DNA of 33,223 nt from Thermocaproicibacter sp002410755 (GTDB lineage Bacteria > Bacillota > Clostridia > Oscillospirales > Acutalibacteraceae). The notes under the pieces are model-generated. The model searched no databases and had not been told where the DNA came from. It saw only the letters and a program-made list of their open reading frames with translations. The stretch is taken from NCBI GenBank assembly GCA_036839715.1, contig DAITDU010000016.1:1-33223 (forward strand), in the 5' to 3' direction. Shown here piece by piece: positions 23,482-30,372 of this stretch. How positions within the stretch are numbered: position 1 is the stretch's first letter; every line of letters starts with the position of its first letter. Both the position numbers and the translations under genes were made by a program.

Positions 23482-24312
23482 TTGAGAATTGCACGTTGGA
23501 AGGATTATGAACTGGTAGATACGTCATCCGGTGAACGGCTGGAGCGATGGGGGAATGTGACGCTGATTCGTCCCGATCCGCAGATTATTTGGAATACGCC
23601 GAAGAAAAATCCGTTGTGGCAGAATGCCGACGCACGCTATGTCCGCTCTTCCACTGGCGGCGGCCATTGGGAAAACAGGAGGCCGGTCCCGCCTTTCTGG
23701 AAAATCCATTACGGTGAGCTGACGTTTCGCGTTAAGACAATGGGTTTCAAACATACGGGCATTTTCCCGGAGCAGGCTGTAAACTGGGATTTTGCAATGC
23801 GGAAAATTGGGGAATCCGGCAGGCCGGTCAAAGTGCTGAATCTGTTTGGATACACGGGTGCCGCAACTTTGGCGTGCCTGCACGCTGGGGCAGAGGTGTG
23901 TCATGTTGATGCTTCGCATGGCATGGTGACGTGGGCACGGGAGAATGCGGAAGTCTCCGGCCTTGCGGAAAAGCCGGTGCGCTGGATTGTCGATGATTGT
24001 GAAAAGTTTGTCCGCCGGGAACAGCGCCGGGGCAGAACTTATGACGCCATCATCATNNNNNNNNNNAAGCTGAAAGACCACCTCTATTCCCTTGTGGAAA
24101 TGTGCCTGCCCGTTCTTTCTGCGCATCCTTTGTTTTTTCTGCTGAATTCCTATACAACAGGCCTTTCACCGGCAGTGATGGAATATATGCTCGGTGTCAT
24201 GGTTCAGAAAAAATTCGGCGGCCGTATTTCCTCAGGGGAAATAGGCCTGCCTGTAACAGAGACCGGCCTTGTCCTTCCAAGCGGCAGCACGGCGGTTTGG
24301 GAAGCCGGCTGA
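23482..24312 (+). CDS. Class I SAM-dependent methyltransferase (RlmI-like), interrupted by an assembly gap
   Basis: The frame spans 276 codons, including four unknown residues. The N-terminal part (IRPDPQIIW, NRRPVPPFWKIHYGELTF, KHTGIFPEQAVNWDF) and the Rossmann core LNLFGYTGAATLACLHAGAEVCHVDAS match the RlmI-related methyltransferase group that modifies rRNA or nucleic acid cytosines/guanines. The catalytic DPPxxG motif expected after YDAII is missing, exactly where the 10 N occur. The true protein is therefore longer than drawn, probably by some ten residues. The start is TTG with GGAG upstream; the only nearby ATG stops after four codons. The function is inferred from family; the target nucleotide is unknown. 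Confidence 0.82.
   Translation: MRIARWKDYELVDTSSGERLERWGNVTLIRPDPQIIWNTPKKNPLWQNADARYVRSSTGGGHWENRRPVPPFWKIHYGELTFRVKTMGFKHTGIFPEQAVNWDFAMRKIGESGRPVKVLNLFGYTGAATLACLHAGAEVCHVDASHGMVTWARENAEVSGLAEKPVRWIVDDCEKFVRREQRRGRTYDAIIXXXXKLKDHLYSLVEMCLPVLSAHPLFFLLNSYTTGLSPAVMEYMLGVMVQKKFGGRISSGEIGLPVTETGLVLPSGSTAVWEAG
24057..24066. other. Assembly gap (10 N)
   Basis: Ten undetermined bases lie inside the methyltransferase gene. Ten N is a common placeholder length, so the real distance is unknown. The reading frame across it is not informative. Confidence 0.98.
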
Positions 24313-24478
24313 CGGAAAAGAGCTTATTTTGCTGGGCAAAACGGGAAAGGATAAAAGAACGCAGGGAAGAGCGGAAAAGCCTTTACAAAGGCAGAATTAT
24401 CAGCATAGAGAAGATATCCTTAGCCGCTTTAAAGAGCTTAACCAGCGCTACGGAAAAAGCTGAGGAAAGGATGTTCAG

Positions 24479-25327
24479 ATGGACTATCTTTCGGCAGAGC
24501 ATGTCACATTTGCATATCAAAGCGAGTCTGAGAATGAAGAAAGCCTGGAAGTGCTGCATGATGTTTCACTTGGCATCCGGAAAGGGGAATTTGTGGCACT
24601 GCTGGGGCACAATGGTTCCGGAAAATCGACATTTGCCAAACATTTCAATGCGATGCTTCTGCCAAGCGGGGGAAAAGTGTATGTCGAAGGCCTGGATACA
24701 ATGGATGAAAATCTAAAGCTGGAAATCCGCCGCAGGGTGGGCCTTGTGCTTCAGAATCCGGACAATCAGCTCGTTGCGAGCATTGTGGAGGAGGATGTTG
24801 CATTCGGCCCGGAAAACCTTGGCATTGCACCGCCGGAAATCCGCCGCAGGGTGGATGATGCGCTCCGTGCTGTGGAAATGTACGATTACCGTCTGAATGC
24901 ACCGTACAAACTTTCCGGCGGCCAGAAGCAGCGCATTGCCATTGCGGGGATTATTGCCATGCAGCCAGACTGCATCGTCCTGGATGAGCCGACTGCAATG
25001 CTGGATCCGCGCGGCCGTACGGAAGTCCTGGATACCATTCATAAGCTAAACCGTGAAAAAGGGATTACAATTGTCCTGATTACGCACTATATGGACGAGG
25101 CGGTTGGAGCTGACCGCGTTGTTGTGATGGACGAAGGGCGGATTCTGACACAAGGGACGCCGCGCGAAGTGTTTTCACAGGTTCAGCTTTTAAAAGACCA
25201 CCAGCTCAGTGTGCCGCAGGCTACGGAACTTGTCTGGCGCCTAAAGCAGGAAGGGTACGACTTGCCTCTATGTGCGCTTAATATTGATGAATGTGTTGCC
25301 GCTTTGGAGCCACTGCTGAAATCTTGA
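24479..25327 (+). CDS. ecfA1: Energy-coupling factor transporter ATPase EcfA1
   Basis: This 282-aa ABC ATPase has Walker A GHNGSGKST, the Q-loop QNPDNQLVASIVEEDVAFGPENLG, signature LSGGQKQRIAIAG, Walker B CIVLDEPTAMLDP and switch His in ITHYMDEA. It powers group II ECF vitamin transporters with EcfA2 and EcfT, shared among many S components. GGAAAGGATG stands before the ATG. EIRRRV is encoded twice by an identical 20-bp string 114 bp apart, within the family-typical sequence. Confidence 0.96.
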   Translation: MDYLSAEHVTFAYQSESENEESLEVLHDVSLGIRKGEFVALLGHNGSGKSTFAKHFNAMLLPSGGKVYVEGLDTMDENLKLEIRRRVGLVLQNPDNQLVASIVEEDVAFGPENLGIAPPEIRRRVDDALRAVEMYDYRLNAPYKLSGGQKQRIAIAGIIAMQPDCIVLDEPTAMLDPRGRTEVLDTIHKLNREKGITIVLITHYMDEAVGADRVVVMDEGRILTQGTPREVFSQVQLLKDHQLSVPQATELVWRLKQEGYDLPLCALNIDECVAALEPLLKS

Positions 25328-25341
25328 TTTGGGAGAATTCA

Positions 25342-26211
25342 ATGTTTGTCCTTGAAACGAAAGACCTAACTTATACTTACGGAGCAGGAACGCCATTTCA
25401 AAAAAATGCTGTCAGCCATGTGAGCATCGGTATTAACCATGGGGAATTCCTTGGGATTATCGGCCATACCGGCTCTGGCAAATCCACGCTGATTCAAACA
25501 CTGAATGGCCTTCTGCGCCCAACTTCCGGCACAGTTCTGCTGAGTGGAAAGAATATCTGGGCTGAGCCGAAAAAAATCCGTTCTGTCCGCTTTCAGGTAG
25601 GCATGGTGTTCCAGTACCCGGAGCACCAGCTTTTTGAAGAAACTGTCCTGAAAGATATTTGCTTTGGGCCGGGGAATATGGGACTTGACCAGAAGCAGTC
25701 TGAAGAGAGGGCGCGCCGTGCTGCACACTTTGTTGGCCTTCCCGATGAACTGCTTGGGAAAAGCCCGTTTGAGCTTTCCGGCGGACAAAAACGGCGTGCG
25801 GCCATTGCGGGGGTCATTGCGATGGAGCCGGAAGTCCTAATTTTGGATGAGCCAACGGCTGGCCTTGATCCACAGGGGAGAGACATGCTGCTTACTCAGA
25901 TTTCCGATTACCGGAAAAAGAAGGGAAATACGGTTATCCTTGTTTCCCATAGTATGGAGGATATTGCACGCTGCGCAGACCGTGTACTTGTCATGAATGA
26001 AGGAAAAGCGGTGATGCTGGATTCAACGAAGAAGGTCTTTGCCCGCGGACGTGAACTTGAATCCATGGGGCTGCGTGTCCCTCAGATTACCAGTATTATG
26101 CTGGCGCTGAAGGAGAAGGGCTATCCGGTCCAACCGGCGCTCACTGTTGATGAGGCAATCGAGAAACTCCGCCCCCTGCTGAAGAAAGGGAAGGTGCACC
26201 GTGGCACGTGA
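25342..26211 (+). CDS. ecfA2: Energy-coupling factor transporter ATPase EcfA2
   Basis: This 289-aa partner ATPase has Walker A GHTGSGKST, Q-loop FQYPEHQLFEETVLKDICFGPGNMG, signature LSGGQKRRAAIAG and Walker B VLILDEPTAGLDP. The ATG at 25342, with GGGAGA upstream, is chosen over a start 17 codons earlier inside ecfA1. It overlaps ecfT by 11 nt. Confidence 0.96.
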   Translation: MFVLETKDLTYTYGAGTPFQKNAVSHVSIGINHGEFLGIIGHTGSGKSTLIQTLNGLLRPTSGTVLLSGKNIWAEPKKIRSVRFQVGMVFQYPEHQLFEETVLKDICFGPGNMGLDQKQSEERARRAAHFVGLPDELLGKSPFELSGGQKRRAAIAGVIAMEPEVLILDEPTAGLDPQGRDMLLTQISDYRKKKGNTVILVSHSMEDIARCADRVLVMNEGKAVMLDSTKKVFARGRELESMGLRVPQITSIMLALKEKGYPVQPALTVDEAIEKLRPLLKKGKVHRGT

Positions 26212-27025
26212 CATTACACTAGGGCAGTATATCCCGGGGCATTCCCTGGTTCACCGTTTGGATCCGCGCGTCAAGATTACTCTGACACTTGCGTTTATCG
26301 TTTTTTTATTTGTTGCTTCAAACTTCGAGGGCCTCCTTTTAATGGTAGCCCTGATGTTTGCCGTATTGCTTTGCTCCGGTGTACCACTTCTCCAGTACTT
26401 CAAGAGCCTCAAGGCAATCCTATTTATCATCTTGTTTGCTGGTGTCTTGAACCTCTTTTATGGGACGGGGAATGTCATCTGGCGCTGCCCATTCTGGCCG
26501 GTGATGCAGATTACAGATGGTGGAATCGGCAACGCCGTGTTTATTTCGATCCGAATTGTGTGTCTGATTCTGTACAGTTCTGTGCTGACTTTTACAACGA
26601 CACCGACCGAACTGACGGATGCCCTGGAACGAATCATGAAACCGCTGGAATTTCTGCATGTGAAGGTACATGAGATTGCAATGATGATGACAATCGCGCT
26701 GCGCTTTGTCCCAACTCTTCTGGAGGAGACAGATACCATCATGAATGCGCAGAAAGCGCGCGGTGCAGACTTGGAAAGCGGTGGCTTAATGCAGCGTATC
26801 CGGTCTCTTATTCCTATCCTGATTCCGCTTTTTGTTTCGTCTTTCCGCCGTGCCTATGACCTTGCAATGGCAATGGAATGCCGCTGTTATCACGGGGGAG
26901 AAGGCCGCACCAAGATGAAGCAGCTTTGTATGACAAAACTGGATGCTGCTGCAATTCTATGCTCGGCAGTTTTCTGCAGTGCCGTAATTCTCTGTACAGT
27001 CTATCTGCCTGCTTCTCTGCGGTAA
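26201..27025 (+). CDS. ecfT: Energy-coupling factor transporter transmembrane protein EcfT
   Basis: This 274-aa membrane scaffold begins with GQYIPGHSLVHRLDPRVKI, the usual EcfT opening, followed by several helices. It has the two coupling helices with ARG-type motifs: QKARGADLESG near residue 187 and MAMECRCYHGGEGRT near 225. In the second, Cys-Arg-Cys replaces the usual Ala-Arg-Gly while keeping the arginine that contacts the ATPases. The start is GTG with AAAGGGAAGG upstream. It binds exchangeable S components, none of which is in the window. Confidence 0.95.
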   Translation: MARDITLGQYIPGHSLVHRLDPRVKITLTLAFIVFLFVASNFEGLLLMVALMFAVLLCSGVPLLQYFKSLKAILFIILFAGVLNLFYGTGNVIWRCPFWPVMQITDGGIGNAVFISIRIVCLILYSSVLTFTTTPTELTDALERIMKPLEFLHVKVHEIAMMMTIALRFVPTLLEETDTIMNAQKARGADLESGGLMQRIRSLIPILIPLFVSSFRRAYDLAMAMECRCYHGGEGRTKMKQLCMTKLDAAAILCSAVFCSAVILCTVYLPASLR

Positions 27026-27052
27026 CCTTACAAGAGAAAGGAGGATTTCCCG

Positions 27053-27811
27053 ATGAAAAACCTGCTGCTTACCATCCGGTATCTCGGCTCCCGTTACCAC
27101 GGCTGGCAGGTCCAGCAGAATGCGGTAACTGTTCAGCAGGTTTTTCAGGACGCTCTGGAGAAAGTTCTTGGGGAGCGACCGGATGTTAAGGGTTGCAGCC
27201 GGACCGATGCGGGAGTCCATGCACTGGAATTCTGTATCAGTTTCCAGACGGAATGCAGGATTCCCTGTGGACGCCTTATCGGGGCATTAAACCATTTCCT
27301 TCCGCAGGATATTGCAGTCCTTGCCTGCCACGAAGTACCACTTACCTTCCATGCAAGATATTCCTGCACCGGCAAGCAATACGTTTATCAAATTCTAAAC
27401 CGCAGAGTACGCGATCCTTTTTTGCAGGACCGCACCCTCCATTACTGGTATGAAATGAATTTGGAACGCCTGAATTCCGCTGCATCCTGTTTTCTTGGAA
27501 GCCATGACTTTACCTCTTTCTGTGCGGAAGATGCACGTGAGCCAGGCAATATGACGCGCACAGTTGCAGAATCCAAATGGTCGCGCAATGGGGACATTGT
27601 CCGTTTTACAGTTGCGGCGGACGGATTCCTTTATCATATGGTGCGCATTATGGTTGGAACGATGCTCTGGGTTGCCCAGGGCAGGCTGGAGCCGGAGGAT
27701 ATGAGCCGGATTCTGGACACCAGAAACCGTGCGGCGGCCGGGCCGACTGCTCCTCCCCAGGGACTCTATCTGCAAAAGGTTTTCTACAAGGATGTGAATT
27801 TTCGTGCATGA
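27053..27811 (+). CDS. truA: tRNA pseudouridine(38-40) synthase TruA
   Basis: This 252-aa synthase has the catalytic D52 in GCSRTDAGVHA, the opening LTIRYLGSRYHGWQVQQNAVTVQ and the closing HMVRIMVGTML. It isomerises uridines in the anticodon arm of many tRNAs. AGAAAGGAGG precedes the ATG. The order ecfA1-ecfA2-ecfT-truA is conserved in Firmicutes. Confidence 0.97.
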   Translation: MKNLLLTIRYLGSRYHGWQVQQNAVTVQQVFQDALEKVLGERPDVKGCSRTDAGVHALEFCISFQTECRIPCGRLIGALNHFLPQDIAVLACHEVPLTFHARYSCTGKQYVYQILNRRVRDPFLQDRTLHYWYEMNLERLNSAASCFLGSHDFTSFCAEDAREPGNMTRTVAESKWSRNGDIVRFTVAADGFLYHMVRIMVGTMLWVAQGRLEPEDMSRILDTRNRAAAGPTAPPQGLYLQKVFYKDVNFRA

Positions 27812-29036
27812 CAGAGAACACCGCTATGATACAGCTCAGGTTGAGATCGGCCGGCACCTTGTGCCGGGCAAAAAACAGTCTGCTAAATTCTGTGCGCATG
27901 GCGCACCGCGTTGGGTTTACCGTGTTATTCTCATCCTTGCACTTTGCGTACTGGCTGTCCTTGGCTGGTATAACCGTGAAAACCTGACGCCGGAAAATGC
28001 CCTGAAATGGCTGCAAAGCAATATTGTCGGAATGGGAAACGGTGATGGTTTCCCCCAAAAACTATCTGGTTCTTCCGTTGCACCAGGAAATTTTATATCA
28101 TCAGAAAAAAATATTATTTTTGCAAGCGATACTGCCCTGATGGTTTATAATTCTTCAGGGAAAGAGCTTGTCAACATTCAGCACAGCTATTCCAGCCCGG
28201 CGCTTTGTGCAAGCGGTGCCTATATGATGCTGTATAATCTTAAAGGGAAAAACTGCTTTTTAAAAACTGTTGCAGGGGATTCCCTAAAATTTACAGTGAA
28301 ACAGAATATTATTGGCGGTGCAGTGGCTGCAAATGGGCACAGTGTACTTTTAACTGCTGCGGATGGCTATTGTGGCATGCTTACAGCTTATGACGCGGAA
28401 GGGAAAGAGATATCCTATTATTGGTTTTCTGACTATTATCCAACTTCAGCGGCTATGAATCCGTCCGGAACAAAAGTGGCTGTGACAGGAATATCAGCGA
28501 AAGATGGGACTATCGTTTCAGCCGTTTATGTCATTGACCTGACGGGGGGAAAAACCGTGCAGCCGGTGACTGCATCTACGGGTAACTTCCTAAGCTCGGT
28601 TTTCTGGAATACCGATTCCTCAGTGGAAGCAGTGGGGGATACAGGTGTATTCTTTTTGAATCCCTATAGTGGTGCAAAGCATGAGTACAGTTACAGCGGC
28701 GCAAAGCTCACGGCTTTTTGTGCGGATGACGGCCGCGTTGCAGTAGGATTAATGCCCTATGAGAATTCCGAAAACCAGAAATTCCTTGTGCTGAATTCTT
28801 CTGGAGAGCCTGTCCTTTCCAGACAGATTACCGGAAAAATACGGTCCGTTTCCGTGCTTGGGCAAACTGCTGCAGTTCTTGCAGGTGGAAAAGTGACCTT
28901 CTTTTCATTGGCTGCTGCCGGTGATACCGTAAATTCCCGAAATGCAGGGAATGACGCATATTCAGTTGCCTTGTTGGATGAAAGCTCAGCGTATGTTTTG
29001 GGTATATCAGAGGTACGCCTGGTTTCCGATAAATGA
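27804..29036 (+). CDS. DUF5711 family membrane-anchored beta-propeller-like protein
   Basis: This 410-aa protein has a cytoplasmic N-terminus of about 37 polar residues, one transmembrane helix (about 38-55) and a long extracytoplasmic part. That part consists of repeated short beta-rich units such as SSEKNIIFASDTALMVYNSSGKELVNI and NPSGTKVAVTGIS, which suggest a WD40/YVTN-like propeller. It fits DUF5711, a Clostridia family of unknown function. The GTG start overlaps the truA stop by 8 nt, so it is translated with truA; an ATG 4 nt later is out of frame. A role at the cell envelope is all that can be inferred. Confidence 0.78.
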   Translation: MHDREHRYDTAQVEIGRHLVPGKKQSAKFCAHGAPRWVYRVILILALCVLAVLGWYNRENLTPENALKWLQSNIVGMGNGDGFPQKLSGSSVAPGNFISSEKNIIFASDTALMVYNSSGKELVNIQHSYSSPALCASGAYMMLYNLKGKNCFLKTVAGDSLKFTVKQNIIGGAVAANGHSVLLTAADGYCGMLTAYDAEGKEISYYWFSDYYPTSAAMNPSGTKVAVTGISAKDGTIVSAVYVIDLTGGKTVQPVTASTGNFLSSVFWNTDSSVEAVGDTGVFFLNPYSGAKHEYSYSGAKLTAFCADDGRVAVGLMPYENSENQKFLVLNSSGEPVLSRQITGKIRSVSVLGQTAAVLAGGKVTFFSLAAAGDTVNSRNAGNDAYSVALLDESSAYVLGISEVRLVSDK

Positions 29037-29053
29037 TAGCTTGGTTAAAGGCC

Positions 29054-29082
29054 TTGTACAAAGAATAAATTTGTGGTATATT
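29054..29082 (+). promoter_or_regulatory. Promoter of the cvpA-pgsA unit
   Basis: TTGTAC (29054-29059) and TATATT (29077-29082) have a 17-bp spacer, with TGG directly before the -10 making it an extended -10. The -35 box is only a half match. Confidence 0.6.
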
Positions 29083-29088
29083 TTCAGT

Positions 29089-29119
29089 AATGTTGTTTTC
29101 ATGCTAGCGCAACAACATT
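29089..29119 (+). repeat. 9-bp inverted repeat at the cvpA transcript start
   Basis: AATGTTGTT (29089-29097) and AACAACATT (29111-29119) are perfect inverted copies around 13 nt. Placed at the expected transcription start, the element could be a repressor site or a 5' stabilising hairpin. It does not match CIRCE (TTAGCACTC-N9-GAGTGCTAA). Confidence 0.6.
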
Positions 29120-29140
29120 CGTCAGAAAGGGGAAATAGAT

Positions 29141-29680
29141 GTGAATAATCTGGCGGATATTGTTTTTGCAGGAATTTTAATTCTGTGTGTGGTTATAGGA
29201 TTCCGAAAGGGACTGATCAGGAGCTTGTTTGGCCTTTTGAGCGGCATCGTAGCAATCGTTTTTGCCTTTGCTTCCTGCCAAAGCTTTTCAGATTGGCTTG
29301 TAAGTTTTCTTGGTTCTTCAGGGCCTTCTTGGATTCGGATTCCTATTTTGCGGAAAGCTATCAGTGTTCTTATCCTGTTTATTCTGTTTGATATCCTTAT
29401 TCATGCGGTCGGTTCTCTTTTAAACAGGATTTGCCGTTTGCCGGTGTTGCACCAGTTAAATTCTCTTTTAGGGGGGGTGTTCGGCTTTTTCAAAGGTGCT
29501 GTGATTGTTTTGCTTGTCTGTGCGGTGTTTCACATGTCTCTTCCTACCGGGATCTCAGAAAAAATTGCCGGGCCGGTACAAAAAATTACTTCTTCTTATA
29601 TTTATCGGTCTGTTTATGAACATAATTTGGTTTATACGATTTTCAAGCCAAATTTTTTTAATGAGGCAGGTAAGAAATGA
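29141..29680 (+). CDS. CvpA family membrane protein
   Basis: This 179-aa protein has four or five hydrophobic segments. It carries the CvpA opening LADIVFAGILILCVVIGFRKGLIRSLFGLLSG and the later LNSLLGGVFGFFKGAVIVLLV. CvpA-like proteins are inner-membrane proteins linked to colicin V production and envelope homeostasis in enterobacteria; the biochemical role in Firmicutes is unknown. The start is GTG with GAAAGGGGAAA upstream. It overlaps pgsA by 4 nt (ATGA). Confidence 0.83.
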   Translation: MNNLADIVFAGILILCVVIGFRKGLIRSLFGLLSGIVAIVFAFASCQSFSDWLVSFLGSSGPSWIRIPILRKAISVLILFILFDILIHAVGSLLNRICRLPVLHQLNSLLGGVFGFFKGAVIVLLVCAVFHMSLPTGISEKIAGPVQKITSSYIYRSVYEHNLVYTIFKPNFFNEAGKK

Positions 29681-30294
29681 ATTCACAAGGCAGAAATAAG
29701 AACCTGAATGTTCCGAATTTGCTGACTGTGCTTCGCTGTATCCTTGTTATCCCGCTAGTTTATTACTTTATGGACCGAAACTATATTGCAGCACTTGTTG
29801 TACTGGCTGTTTCGGGATTAACGGATATGCTGGATGGGTGGATTGCACGGCAGTTCCATCAGTTTACAGAATTAGGGCAGATGCTCGATCCCCTTTCTGA
29901 TAAACTGACACAGGCCGCTATTGCCATCTGCTTTTCAATTCGGGAACCAATTTTGATTCCGCTCCTTGCAGTTTTTGTTGTAAAAGAAGTTTTGATGATT
30001 GCAGGGGCAATTAAACTCATTAGTAAGAATAAAAAGAAGCCAAGCGGTTCACAATGGTACGGAAAAGTTGCAACAGTTTTGTTCTATTTGTCCTTTGGTG
30101 TAATTTTCGCTCTGAGCATTTGGGGGAAGGGCGACTATTTTGTAGCGGATGTAACGTTACTTTCTGTTACAGCTGCTTTCATGATCTATGCGTTTGTCCG
30201 CTATGCAAAAATTTATTTTAAAACAATTCGCTCTGATGACCCCAAGTATAACCTTGATATAAAAGAAGTCATGGACACAAAAAAGAAGTCTTAG
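29677..30294 (+). CDS. pgsA: CDP-diacylglycerol-glycerol-3-phosphate 3-phosphatidyltransferase
   Basis: This 205-aa integral membrane enzyme has a perfect CDP-alcohol phosphotransferase motif D50-x2-DG-x2-AR-x8-G-x3-D-x3-D75 (DMLDGWIAR then GQMLDPLSDK). It makes phosphatidylglycerophosphate, the precursor of phosphatidylglycerol and cardiolipin. The N-terminal NVPNLLTVLR is the usual PgsA opening. The C-terminal 25 residues are polar. Start ATG overlaps the cvpA stop. Confidence 0.94.
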   Translation: MNSQGRNKNLNVPNLLTVLRCILVIPLVYYFMDRNYIAALVVLAVSGLTDMLDGWIARQFHQFTELGQMLDPLSDKLTQAAIAICFSIREPILIPLLAVFVVKEVLMIAGAIKLISKNKKKPSGSQWYGKVATVLFYLSFGVIFALSIWGKGDYFVADVTLLSVTAAFMIYAFVRYAKIYFKTIRSDDPKYNLDIKEVMDTKKKS

Positions 30295-30327
30295 TCATAA
30301 TTTAGTTAAACATATTCCACTCATTTA

Positions 30328-30336
30328 TGCTACAAT
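30328..30336 (+). promoter_or_regulatory. Extended -10 promoter of the ClpE-type gene
   Basis: TGCTACAAT fits TGnTAnAAT and lies 37 bp before the ATG. The -35 area is poor (TTAAAC at a 19-bp spacing). No tandem heptad GGTCAAA, the CtsR operator that usually controls clpE, is present between pgsA and this gene. Confidence 0.5.
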
Positions 30337-30372
30337 GCAGAAGTAACAACCAAAAAAAGAAGTGATTCTTGT

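Noticed and set aside
24313..24478. Possible small gene between the methyltransferase and ecfA1
   Set aside because: One frame could give a 44-64 aa basic peptide ending RFKELNQRYGKS, but only non-ATG starts are available, another overlapping frame is also open, and no family is recognised.
24721..24854. Exact 20-bp direct repeat inside ecfA1
   Set aside because: Both copies encode EIRRRV at positions where EcfA1 proteins normally have this wording, so it reflects family sequence and codon bias and not a mobile or regulatory repeat.
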